Part shown: positions 8,725 through 15,619 of the stretch, one piece after another
Layout of the letters: each line of letters starts with the position of its first letter
Numbering within the stretch: position 1 is the first letter of the stretch
Origin: an uncultured Lewinella sp.
Lineage (GTDB): Bacteria > Bacteroidota > Bacteroidia > Chitinophagales > Saprospiraceae
Direction: 5' to 3'
DNA length: 40,262 nucleotides
NCBI GenBank assembly: GCA_937949535.1
Contig: CALEDI010000032.1
Span: 1 to 40,262, forward strand
Translations under genes and position numbers: made by a program
The notes under the pieces: model-generated
Told to the model about the DNA's origin: nothing
What the model saw: the letters and a program-made list of their open reading frames with translations, nothing else
The model's database searches: none

Positions 8725-9525
8725 ATGAAACCCTATTTCGTAGTAATTTTATTCATCCTATTACCCATCTTCGGCTGTGCTCCTTCAACGGAAACGTTAC
8801 TTCTCCAGGGTGACATCCCTACACCGGAAGAATTGGCCTTTGCGGTATTCCACTCAGGTATTTACCAAGATTTCACAGCCGCAGTAACTACGTTTAGAGA
8901 CTCCGAAATATCCTTTACATCAGAAGATCTTCAAGCTTGGACTTCAACTACTGAGGTCACCGAAGACCAGCTTATTGATTACATGGTAAAGTACAGTGAT
9001 CTTACAAAAGTGCAGCTTACCGGATTCTTGACTACGACAAAAGACATTGAACAACGATTGCTCAGTAGATTTGGTAATCCGCTTCAAGAAGTATACGCTG
9101 ATGAGGTTCTTTTAGAACGTTATATATCTACATTTAAAGACTTGATGTCAAAGCAGGTATTAACTGTTGGAGAAAAGATGTATACCGCCTGTGGAACTGA
9201 CTATAGCTTAGCTTGTCCAGGTACTAGAGAATGTTACTATGCTAACGATTTAGACAGCTATCTAAAAGACTGTGAACAAATAGCCTATGACAATGCTTGG
9301 ATCTTTTTTCAAGCCGCTTCAATAACGAGTACTGCAGCTGGGGCAGCTATAGGTACTCTTGCCGCAGGCGTAGGAGCTGGGCCTGGAGCAGTTGCAGGCG
9401 CACTAGGCGGGGCTGCCGCTGGAGCAATAGGAGCCATAATAACAGTTTCGAATGCGGTGCCAAGGTGTCGATTAGAACTAGCTGATTATTGTGCCCTTTG
9501 TAGAGCAAGATGTGTTGAACCTTAA
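8725..9525 (+). CDS. Lipoprotein with Gly-zipper segment and Cys-rich C-terminus, unknown function
   Basis: A 266-residue lipoprotein (lipobox IFGC, Cys18) of no recognised family. Residues about 20-150 are acidic, helical and lack glycine. Then come a Cys-bearing segment (ACGTDYSLACPGTREC), a roughly 45-residue hydrophobic Ala/Gly stretch with GxxxG spacing (AAGAAIGTLAAGVGAGPGA and on), and a Cys-rich tail (PRCRLELADYCALCRARC). Gly-zippers plus paired cysteines are seen in membrane-inserting peptides such as class II bacteriocins; fulvocin-C-related proteins have been annotated in this phylum, but I cannot show homology. Codon and base use is markedly A+T richer than parE or malic enzyme, suggesting transfer. 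A two-helix membrane protein follows after 12 bp. Confidence 0.75.
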   Translation: MKPYFVVILFILLPIFGCAPSTETLLLQGDIPTPEELAFAVFHSGIYQDFTAAVTTFRDSEISFTSEDLQAWTSTTEVTEDQLIDYMVKYSDLTKVQLTGFLTTTKDIEQRLLSRFGNPLQEVYADEVLLERYISTFKDLMSKQVLTVGEKMYTACGTDYSLACPGTRECYYANDLDSYLKDCEQIAYDNAWIFFQAASITSTAAGAAIGTLAAGVGAGPGAVAGALGGAAAGAIGAIITVSNAVPRCRLELADYCALCRARCVEP

Positions 9526-9537
9526 ACCAAATATTCA

Positions 9538-9735
9538 ATGCGCAAATTAACTTTATTGCAAGCGAGTCTGTTATTTTCAGCGGTATGTACTATTATCATG
9601 TCGTTCCTATACTTCATTCTGCTAAGACAAGATTTTACCGGCTTAGCAGTTTTCCTTATCCCTTTTTGGCTCGTTTTCATGTTTGGGAGCTATTACCTAG
9701 GCATAAAAGCCTTTGTAAAAAACGACACCGAATAG
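9538..9735 (+). CDS. Small two-helix membrane protein
   Basis: A 65-residue protein with two predicted transmembrane helices (about residues 7-29 and 34-56) separated by RQDFTGL, and a short charged tail KNDTE. It starts 12 bp after the stop of the lipoprotein gene, shares its A+T-rich composition and is followed by a hairpin, so the two probably form one transcript. Size, topology and position are what one expects of an immunity or accessory membrane protein, but no family is recognised. Confidence 0.65.
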   Translation: MRKLTLLQASLLFSAVCTIIMSFLYFILLRQDFTGLAVFLIPFWLVFMFGSYYLGIKAFVKNDTE

Positions 9736-9752
9736 ATCATTAATCTACATCC

Positions 9753-9788
9753 AACGGGCCATGAACTGTTAGCAATTCATGTCCCGTT
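9753..9788 (+). terminator. Hairpin after the lipoprotein/membrane pair
   Basis: AACGGGCCATGAA pairs with TTCATGTCCCGTT (13-bp stem, one mismatch) around a 10-base loop, 17 bp after the stop codon of the small membrane protein. There is no U-run after it, so it is either a factor-dependent or a stabilising hairpin. Confidence 0.55.
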
Positions 9789-9831
9789 AAACATTCACAT
9801 GCTTAGTTTCGACGGAATAGTTAACTCACAG

Positions 9832-9907
9832 GAAGCCTTTGGCTTCACTACTTGTTCCTTGCCGGAGGCAAGTCACTCCAGTCTTGCTGCCGGAGGCAGC
9901 TCGCTCC
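9832..9907 (-). repeat. Three consecutive mini-hairpins including two copies of a 19-bp dispersed repeat
   Basis: Three 6-bp stems with 3-base loops follow each other: GAAGCC-TTT-GGCTTC (9832-9846), CTTGCC-GGA-GGCAAG (9858-9872) and GCTGCC-GGA-GGCAGC (9886-9900). The latter two are part of a 19-bp repeat GCCGGAGGCAAGTCGCTCC (9861-9879 and 9889-9907, with small changes), also found at 11972-11990. In both places the repeat sits just behind the stop codon of a minus-strand gene, so it may form the 3' end of that transcript. Confidence 0.6.
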
Positions 9908-9908
9908 A

Positions 9909-11096
9909 TTATTTTTGCCCAAATTCGTCTTCGGCTACGCGGCGGACTTCGTCGGCTACGCGCCAAGCGACCTGCTCATCCAGTGTAGGCGGGATGACCT
10001 GATCGTAGGTTGGTTCGCGGAGGTGATCGGCGATGGCGCGGGCGGCGGCCAGCTTCATGTTGGGGGTGATGCGGGGCGCGCGCGCATCCAGCGCGCCACG
10101 GAAGATACCGGGGAAGCCGAGTACGTTGTTGATCTGGTTGGGCAGGTCGCTGCGGCCCGTCCCGACGATGGCTGCTCCACCAGCTTTTGCTTCGTCGGGC
10201 ATAATTTCTGGTACGGGATTGGCCATCGCGAAGATGATGCTGTCTTTGGCCATCGTGGCTACGTCGTTGCGGTCCATGAGGTTGGGCATACTGACACCGA
10301 TGAATACATCGGCCCCAACGAGGGCATCTTGTAGGGTACCGGTTTTGTTTTCTGCGTTGGTAAACTCTAGTGCTGCTTGCTTCGCGTAGTTGAGGTTGTC
10401 TCGGCCGCTGTGGATGATGCCTTTGCTGTCGCACATCACGATGTCTTTGACGGGCGTTGCGAGCGGGGAGTCCGGGTTGTCCACCGCTTTGAGCAGGCGG
10501 GCGATGGCGATGCCGGCTGCGCCAGCTCCGTTGATGACGACCTTGAGGTCTTCCATCTTTTTTCCGACCAGTTTACTGCTGTTCAGTAGGCCCGCTAGGG
10601 TAACGATGGCCGTACCGTGCTGGTCGTCGTGAAAAACGGGGATACCGATGTCTTGCAGGCGGCTTTCGATCTCGAAGCTTCGGGGCGCGGAGATATCTTC
10701 GAGGTTGACGCCGCCGAAGACGGGGGCGATCAGCTTTACGGTCTCCACGATCTTGTCTGTATCTTGGGTGTCGAGGCAGATGGGGAAGGCGTCGATGTTG
10801 GCGAATCGTTTGAAGAGCATCGCCTTGCCTTCCATGACGGGGATGCTGGCGAGGGCGCCGATGTCTCCCAAGCCAAGTACTGCTGAGCCGTCTGATACGA
10901 TGGCTACGGTATTGGACTTGATGGTGTATTTGTACACATCGTCTGGGTTGGCAGCAATGGCTCGGCATGGCTCGGCAACCCCGGGGCTGTAGACGAGGGA
11001 GAGGTCGTCTTTGCTCCGAACGTCCATTTTGGGGGAGACACGGATTTTGCCTTTTAGCGTCCGGTGGAGGTTGAGGGATTCTTCGAAGTAGTTCAT
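9909..11096 (-). CDS. Malic enzyme (oxaloacetate-decarboxylating malate dehydrogenase)
   Basis: Cytosolic enzyme converting malate to pyruvate and CO2 with reduction of NAD(P). The substrate domain shows LVYSPGVAEPCRAIA, SDGSAVLGLGDIGA (the SDG...GLGDxG signature), and the metal/catalytic region GVNLEDISAPRSFEIE with PVFHDDQHGTAIV. A Rossmann domain follows with VVINGAGAAGIAIA. It ends at 395 residues, so it is the short form without the phosphotransacetylase-like tail of long MaeB. The cofactor cannot be assigned by eye. It is single, converging on the A+T-rich island. Confidence 0.93.
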   Translation of the reverse strand: MNYFEESLNLHRTLKGKIRVSPKMDVRSKDDLSLVYSPGVAEPCRAIAANPDDVYKYTIKSNTVAIVSDGSAVLGLGDIGALASIPVMEGKAMLFKRFANIDAFPICLDTQDTDKIVETVKLIAPVFGGVNLEDISAPRSFEIESRLQDIGIPVFHDDQHGTAIVTLAGLLNSSKLVGKKMEDLKVVINGAGAAGIAIARLLKAVDNPDSPLATPVKDIVMCDSKGIIHSGRDNLNYAKQAALEFTNAENKTGTLQDALVGADVFIGVSMPNLMDRNDVATMAKDSIIFAMANPVPEIMPDEAKAGGAAIVGTGRSDLPNQINNVLGFPGIFRGALDARAPRITPNMKLAAARAIADHLREPTYDQVIPPTLDEQVAWRVADEVRRVAEDEFGQK

Positions 11097-11261
11097 AATT
11101 TGGTGGTGAGCTTGGTTGGGGTGGAAAAGTACGGGTTATTTGGGGAGTAGGCGTAAGATTCAGGTTTTAGCGCCCGGCACCCCAACCTTACGTTTATGTA
11201 TATTCCGTAGGCTGAAAGTGCGGTAAGAACAACCAAAGTCTTCCACGGATGTTTAGTTGGC

Positions 11262-11465
11262 ATGAATCTAGGTCTTCCACTCTACCAACAGGTTATTTTG
11301 ATCGGAGCCAGTCTTTACGCGCTGGTTGTTATTTTCATGTCTATAGCAGATTATGTTTCGTCGGACAGTTATTGGGTGATCGTGGCTTACATTTGCCTGA
11401 CCGTAGTAAACCTCGTTGTGCTTTGGAAAAGACACCAGCAACGGCAAGAAATCCTTTCTAAATGA
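11262..11465 (+). CDS. Small two-helix membrane protein, translationally coupled to SlyD-type isomerase
   Basis: A 67-residue protein with two hydrophobic helices (residues about 8-28 and 37-55) and a basic cytoplasmic-type tail (WKRHQQRQEILSK). Its stop overlaps the next start in an ATGA arrangement (11462-11465), strong support that it is translated and coupled to the isomerase gene. TACGTTTA (11189-11196) resembles the TAnnTTTG -7 box but lies about 65 bp upstream. No family is recognised. Confidence 0.6.
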   Translation: MNLGLPLYQQVILIGASLYALVVIFMSIADYVSSDSYWVIVAYICLTVVNLVVLWKRHQQRQEILSK

Positions 11466-11971
11466 CCATCGACGACCACACCATTGTTACCCTCACCTAC
11501 GAAGTCCGCGACGGCGGCGAAAGCGGGCCGCTGATGGAGCGGATGGACGTAAACTACCCCTTCAAGTTTATGTTTGGCGTAGGTAAAATGCTGCCCGCTT
11601 GGGAGCGCAGGATCTTCGGCCTTAAGCCGGGAACTGGTTTTGCCTTCAAGCTTGGCCCGGAGGATGCTTATGGCCTTGCCAGCAAGGACCACATTCTTAC
11701 GATGCCTATCCGCTACTTCCAAGACGCCAACGGAGCTGTTGACCCGACCCTGCTCGTAGCCGGTCAGTTCGTTACCCTAAGCGGTTCAGACGGCAAGCCG
11801 GTCAACGCCAAAATACTGAAGTGGGACGACGACAACGTCACCCTCGATGCCAACCACGCCTTGGCGGGGAAGACGCTCTTTTTCTCCGGCGCGGTCCTTG
11901 AAGTCCGGGAACCTACCGTAGATGAGTTGGTCCAGAAACGGTTTATTGCAGAAGATGGGGTTCGGCGTTAG
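11462..11971 (+). CDS. FKBP-type peptidyl-prolyl isomerase, SlyD-like
   Basis: Peptidyl-prolyl cis-trans isomerase and chaperone of the SlyD group, cytoplasmic since no signal is seen. The FKBP half is at both ends (VTLTYEVRD, PLMERMDVNYPFKFMFGVGKMLPAWERRIFGLKPG and FFSGAVLEVREPT), and an insert-in-flap domain lies between, with the SlyD motif DANHALAGKTL close to the usual D-x-NHPLAG. At 169 residues it lacks the His/Cys-rich metal-binding tail of E. coli SlyD, so a nickel role is unlikely. It is coupled to the small membrane gene upstream. The converging PepSY gene ends 23 bp away. Confidence 0.85.
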   Translation: MTIDDHTIVTLTYEVRDGGESGPLMERMDVNYPFKFMFGVGKMLPAWERRIFGLKPGTGFAFKLGPEDAYGLASKDHILTMPIRYFQDANGAVDPTLLVAGQFVTLSGSDGKPVNAKILKWDDDNVTLDANHALAGKTLFFSGAVLEVREPTVDELVQKRFIAEDGVRR

Positions 11972-11990
11972 GCCGGAGGCAAGTCGCTCC
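11972..11990 (-). repeat. 19-bp dispersed repeat, third copy
   Basis: GCCGGAGGCAAGTCGCTCC, matching 9861-9879 at 18 of 19 positions. It sits 4 bp downstream of the stop codon of the minus-strand PepSY gene, the same placement as at the malic enzyme gene. Confidence 0.6.
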
Positions 11991-11994
11991 AAGT

Positions 11995-12543
11995 TCATCT
12001 CCGCATCCGCTTAGGCCCATACCAAAGCCAGAAGCCCGTAACCGTAAAGAGCACTAACGCAAGCCCCATCAGGGTATTGTAGAATACCTTGAAGATGCCG
12101 TGCGGAATACCGAGCCAATCGTCAACAATAGACCCGTCGTGTACCTGCTCAATCCAGTCGTTGTGGCGGCGGCCAACGCTGAGGGTTTTGCCGGTTTGTG
12201 CGTCTAGTTGTACCTCTCGGTTCCCGTTTTTGAAGAGGAATTTCATGCTTCCTTTACTGGGCCGGACATCAATGCGGTCGATTTCTGAAAGCTCGTTCGT
12301 TGCGCGGTAAAGCGCCTCTGTTGCGAGAAAGCTTAGGGTGTCTAGCGGTAACCATTCGGTCATCTCGTCTGTCTCTCCTTGATAAGTATTTGGCATGATG
12401 GCTTCGCCGCTGTGCTTCTTCCAGCCCAGCAGGATGCCAGTGATGGCCATGATGAAGAAAAACACAAACAGACTGATGCCCGACAGGCGGTGAAGCTTGC
12501 GGGTGATGCGTAGCGTATGGGCTTGTTGCTTGCGGGAAGACAT
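11995..12543 (-). CDS. PepSY-associated transmembrane protein
   Basis: A 182-residue inner-membrane protein. A first helix (about residues 22-42) precedes a periplasmic PepSY-like segment (TEALYRATNELSEIDRIDVRPSKGSMKFLFKNG, EVQLDAQTGKTLSV), then the characteristic NDWIEQVHDGSIVDDWLGIPHGIFKVFYNTLMG and a second helix ending in FWLWYGPKR. This pattern is that of short PepSY_TM proteins, some of which work in iron or metal handling or with sulfite-reductase-like systems; the role here is unknown. The start at 12543 (MSSRKQQ) is chosen because the frame upstream is a MITE fragment (12577-12613). Confidence 0.85.
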   Translation of the reverse strand: MSSRKQQAHTLRITRKLHRLSGISLFVFFFIMAITGILLGWKKHSGEAIMPNTYQGETDEMTEWLPLDTLSFLATEALYRATNELSEIDRIDVRPSKGSMKFLFKNGNREVQLDAQTGKTLSVGRRHNDWIEQVHDGSIVDDWLGIPHGIFKVFYNTLMGLALVLFTVTGFWLWYGPKRMRR

Positions 12544-12576
12544 TTTCGAGTAATGAAGTTCGGCGTTCTTTGCCGG

Positions 12577-12613
12577 TATACTTGACTCGGCCACCAGAGG
12601 TGAAGTTTTGCCG
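12577..12613. mobile_element. Fragment of MITE family A
   Basis: TATACTTGACTCGGCCACC and the following AGAGGTGAAGTTTTGCCG match the 37-bp terminal repeat of the full element at 24098-24261 with a few changes. Right after it ACCAAGTGTA resembles the opposite end, so this may be an internally deleted copy. It lies 34 bp upstream of the PepSY gene start. Confidence 0.6.
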
Positions 12614-12690
12614 AACCAAGTGTATGTAGACACCCTAGCCGCCGATAGGGTTGATGCGTAAGACGATAGTATCATATTCCTCCAAAACAG

Positions 12691-12698
12691 TAATTTTG
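12691..12698 (+). promoter_or_regulatory. -7 promoter element of tadA
   Basis: TAATTTTG is an exact TAnnTTTG match, 52 bp upstream of the tadA ATG. No clear TTG at -33 is found, the region holding ATAGTATCATAT instead. Confidence 0.5.
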
Positions 12699-12750
12699 CC
12701 CATCTACTGCGGAGGCTCTCCATCTCCCGACTGAAACAACAAAAAAGACC

Positions 12751-13194
12751 ATGCTCAAAGTCTACGACGACACCTACTTCATGAACCAAGCAATCGAGCA
12801 AGCGAAGCTCGCTGCGGCAGAAGGCGAAATCCCCGTCGGGGCGGTAGTCGTTTCCAATGAGCGGATCATCGCTCGGGGCTACAACCAAACCGAGCGGCTT
12901 AGCGACGTGACGGCCCACGCCGAGGTAATTGCCCTAACCGCTGCCGCCAACTTCCTCGGCGATAAATACTTACACGACTGCACGCTGTACGTAACCCTAG
13001 AGCCCTGCCCAATGTGTGCGGGAGCACTCGCCTGGAGCCAAGTAAGCCGGATCGTTTACGGGGCCAGTGATGATAAGCGCGGATTTATGCGCTTCGGACG
13101 AGAAATGCTTCATCCCAAAACCCGGCTGGAATACGGTGTATTGCACGAAACTTGCGGAGAACTAATGACTTCCTTCTTTGCCAGCCGCAGATAG
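12751..13194 (+). CDS. tadA: tRNA adenosine(34) deaminase
   Basis: Zinc enzyme that changes adenosine to inosine at the wobble position of tRNA-Arg(ACG), essential in most bacteria. The active site reads His56-Ala-Glu58 (THAEVIAL context) and Cys86/Cys89 (EPCPMCAGAL). The 147-residue length, the conserved IPVGAVVVSNERIIARGYNQTE segment (with N45) and the C-terminal helix are standard for TadA. In-frame Met11 could also start, but the conserved N-terminus favours 12751. A good -7 box lies upstream. It is expected to be a housekeeping monocistronic gene, followed by 326 bp without a gene. Confidence 0.95.
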   Translation: MLKVYDDTYFMNQAIEQAKLAAAEGEIPVGAVVVSNERIIARGYNQTERLSDVTAHAEVIALTAAANFLGDKYLHDCTLYVTLEPCPMCAGALAWSQVSRIVYGASDDKRGFMRFGREMLHPKTRLEYGVLHETCGELMTSFFASRR

Positions 13195-13520
13195 TAGTAG
13201 ATTGTTAGGGCGCACAAAGGCCTCGCCAAATAAGCTACGGAAGAAAGGCGGTAAGCAAGCAGGAATTCATGCTTTAAACCGCTACTTCTAGCCATCGGTA
13301 TAGCCATTCTTCTGGCGCGTAAATCGTTGATTTAAAAAGAAATAGTTCACTTTTTAACATGAATGTTCGTAAAAAAGGCGATATTTGCACCGCTTTTGAA
13401 AATCCGTCCCGAAGGGTCTTCGAATGCGGCTGTATTTACTATTTGAAGCATACGCATCCGAAGGCCTGTGACCGAACACTTATACAAGTTGGTCGCTACA
13501 AGGAACAATAAAAAATAAAA
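13195..13520. other. Gene-free spacer upstream of the HU gene
   Basis: About 330 bp without a supported gene. The part from 13340 on is A-rich and holds GATATTTGC (13380-13388), a one-mismatch version of the -7 consensus, which may be the HU promoter and would leave a leader of about 125 bases. CGAATGCGG and GCATCCG segments (13420-13465) could pair in that leader. I recognise no RNA family. Confidence 0.35.
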
Positions 13521-13832
13521 ATGAGAAAAGCTGATTTAGTTGCGAGCATCTCCGACAAAACTGGCATTGCCAAAGTAGACGTACTGGTTTCCCTTGAAAG
13601 CTTTTTCAAGGAAGTAAAAGGCAGCCTTGCTGAAGGCGAAAATGTTTATATCCGTGGCTTCGGCTCCTTTATCGTTAAGAAGCGCGCCAAGAAAATTGGC
13701 CGACACATCAAAGAAAACAAAGCTATTGAAATTCCGGAACACTTCATTCCGGCCTTCAAGCCAGCCAAGATTTTTGTTGAGCAAGTGAAAGACAACGTCA
13801 CTGCTCTGCCGAACGAAGACGGCAACGACTAA
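13521..13832 (+). CDS. HU/IHF family DNA-binding protein
   Basis: Nucleoid protein that bends DNA as a dimer. It has the family N-terminus MRKADLVASISDKTGI, the dimer core SLESFFKEVKGSLAEGENVYIRGFGSFIVKKRAKKIGR and the beta-arm region HIKENKAIEIPEHFIPAFKPA, where the usual Arg-Asn-Pro tip is HIKENKAIEIP, a variation common in Bacteroidota HU paralogues. The length of 103 residues includes a 10-residue acidic tail. The stop codon overlaps the next ATG by one base (TAATG at 13830-13834), so the TPR protein is coupled to it. Confidence 0.93.
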   Translation: MRKADLVASISDKTGIAKVDVLVSLESFFKEVKGSLAEGENVYIRGFGSFIVKKRAKKIGRHIKENKAIEIPEHFIPAFKPAKIFVEQVKDNVTALPNEDGND

Positions 13833-14617
13833 TGGGGCGCTCCCAGTGGATCGCCGTAGCCGCAGTCAGTGTACTGTTGTTGCTCACCTATTGGGGATGC
13901 CCGGTAAGGCCGCCAGAAATGGAGGAAGGCTTTAAGCGTGGCCCCCTAGAGTCTACCGGCCTTGAATCCTTGATCAGAGCCGCACGCTCCGAGTTGACAC
14001 CTGCCGAAATAGCTACGCTGTCTGACCTAGAAAGCCGTCTTGAAAAACAAGAACTGCCCGAGAACCGCCGCCCCCTGCTAGAACAACTGGCCGGAGAGTG
14101 GTACAGAGCCGGCCACCCAGCCATCTCTGGCATCTACGCCAAGGAAATTGCAGAAGACGAAAACACAGAAGATGCCTGGAGCATCACCGCCACCACCTTC
14201 AACATCTGCCTCAAACAAGCAGACGCTGACGATAAGACCCGGCAATTCTGTGCCAGCCAAGCCGAACAGGCCTACCAAGCAGCCATCAGCCTCGACCCCA
14301 AAGATGCTGACAACCGCATCAACCTCGCCGTAAGCTATACCGACTTCCCGCCCCGAGACAACCCGATGAAAGGAATTCTACTGCTGCGCGAACTCGAACA
14401 GCAATACCCAGAAAACCCTAGGGTCTATACCACCCTAGCCCAACTGGCCATCAAGACCAACCAGTGGGAGAAAGCCGCAGAAAGATTAGAGAAAGCCGTT
14501 GAACTGGCTCCCGACAATCCCGACGCAGTCTGTAACCTAGCAAGGGTCTACGAAACACTGAACCGAACCGACGAAGCGGCACCCCTAGCCGCCCGTTGTG
14601 AGGAGCTTGTTAAGTAA
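13832..14617 (+). CDS. TPR-repeat envelope protein
   Basis: A 261-residue protein with an N-terminal hydrophobic segment (residues 6-20, then YWGC, a weak lipobox candidate at Cys23), so membrane anchored. Residues about 130-258 form at least three tetratricopeptide repeats (AYQAAISLDPKDADNRINLA, VYTTLAQLAIKTNQWEKAAE, RLEKAVELAPDNPDAVCNLARVYETLN). TPR domains are protein-binding scaffolds. It overlaps the HU gene by one base and precedes the mS38-like peptide. A gene order HU, TPR, small basic protein, RNase G/E is, from memory, recurrent in Bacteroidota, but the partner of this TPR protein is unknown. Confidence 0.85.
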   Translation: MGRSQWIAVAAVSVLLLLTYWGCPVRPPEMEEGFKRGPLESTGLESLIRAARSELTPAEIATLSDLESRLEKQELPENRRPLLEQLAGEWYRAGHPAISGIYAKEIAEDENTEDAWSITATTFNICLKQADADDKTRQFCASQAEQAYQAAISLDPKDADNRINLAVSYTDFPPRDNPMKGILLLRELEQQYPENPRVYTTLAQLAIKTNQWEKAAERLEKAVELAPDNPDAVCNLARVYETLNRTDEAAPLAARCEELVK

Positions 14618-14646
14618 TTCTTGTTATTCTGGTGCGCAACCAACAA

Positions 14647-14674
14647 TTTGTCCCCGCTGAATGTACTATCTTTG
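14647..14674 (+). promoter_or_regulatory. Promoter of the mS38-like peptide gene
   Basis: TTTG at 14647-14650 and TATCTTTG at 14667-14674 (an exact TAnnTTTG) with 16 bp between them fit the Bacteroidota promoter. The predicted start leaves a leader of about 40 bases before the ATG at 14723. Confidence 0.6.
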
Positions 14675-14722
14675 CGGGCTCTAAATACTCGTAACTTTAT
14701 TTTATCACCAAAACGACTAACT

Positions 14723-14818
14723 ATGCCGTGTGGAAAAAAGCGGAAGCGTCATAAGATTGCTACCCATAAGCGGAAGAAGCGTCTGCGCAAGAACCGCCAC
14801 AAGAAAAAGAACCGCTAG
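14723..14818 (+). CDS. AURKAIP1/COX24 (mS38-like) small basic protein
   Basis: A 31-residue, extremely basic protein starting MPCGKKRKRHKIATHKRKKR and ending in KKKNR. It is nearly identical to short Bacteroidota proteins annotated with the AURKAIP1/COX24 domain, the domain of mitochondrial small-subunit protein mS38. By analogy it is probably a ribosome-associated protein that sits in rRNA; that role is inference. It is preceded by a clear promoter, and the next gene on the strand is RNase G/E. Too short for most gene finders. Cys3 replaces the usual Ser in many relatives. Confidence 0.85.
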   Translation: MPCGKKRKRHKIATHKRKKRLRKNRHKKKNR

Positions 14819-15412
14819 TACGATTCTATCGTATTGCAACATACCATATCCGACCGAAATGCTAGAAGCTAGAAACCGGAACCAATGAAGGCGTTTTTTC
14901 GCACTTGTTGGCCACCAAATTCTTACCTCTTCCTTTCGGTCGGACACCATGGAACCCGACGCCTTTCTTCGTCAAGCATCCCCTATCTGGGTCTGTACCT
15001 GCCAATTATAGCCAAACACCCTAACCCTTCGGGGCTGCACACACTTTCCTAAGACTGAAAGTAGCCACCCTGTCATTCAACACTATTACCTGTCTACCAT
15101 ACGTCCTGTTCGTTAAAGACGGAAGACTTCTTCTAAACCTGTGCGAGCCACCTACTTTGGCCACACGACAAAGAGCTTAACCGCCACCTGCCGTTTTCTA
15201 TAAACGTGCGGCGGTAAAATTCCTTGAAGTACTTCACCCTCGTCTGAACCATACGTAATCCTCAACCCAAGACTTTAGGTAGTACTGTTCTATTTTGGTA
15301 GCTCATCCTTTTGATAGACTTTTGATGCCCGACTTCGCCTTGGCGACGGCCCCTCCGTTTTATCGGTATGCTTTAAATGGCCCTGAATACTCAGTGCCCT
15401 CCCTCCCTGAAT
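14819..15412. other. Long gene-free spacer before MITE C
   Basis: About 590 bp with no convincing reading frame on either strand. A 10-bp inverted repeat CCGACCGAAA/TTTCGGTCGG lies at 14850-14859 and 14934-14943. No RNase P, tmRNA or SRP RNA signatures were found by eye. The spacer is long compared with the rest of the window and may hold a leader RNA of the RNase G/E transcript or decayed mobile DNA. Confidence 0.4.
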
Positions 15413-15415
15413 TTA

Positions 15416-15574
15416 GGGACGCTGTATAAATAACTTACTGGTTTTTGACCTGACGATTTTGTTCTCACTAAATTTAAAAATCCTTTGCATAGCCTTAGCT
15501 ACGGAAATGATTTTTAAATTTAGTGAGGGCAAAATAAGGCGGTCAAAAAGCGTAAGTTATTTGTACAGCGTCCC
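15416..15574. mobile_element. MITE family C, complete
   Basis: A 159-bp non-coding element with terminal inverted repeats of about 67 bp at roughly 85 percent identity by eye. The ends read GGGACGCTGTAYAAATAAC inward and include TCACTAAATTTAAAAATC at the inner boundary. It is flanked by TTA on both sides (15413-15415 and 15575-15577), a 3-bp target duplication. The TTA duplication and GGG ends suggest mobilisation by an IS5-type transposase, which is not in the window. It inserted 45 bp upstream of the RNase G/E start codon. Confidence 0.85.
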
Positions 15575-15619
15575 TTAGTTCGGCGGCGGGCTTTGCTGTA
15601 TTCAACCAACCCAAAAACA

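Noticed and set aside
14819-15412. RNase P RNA or tmRNA in the long spacer
   Set aside because: The conserved sequence blocks of these RNAs were looked for by eye on both strands and not found.
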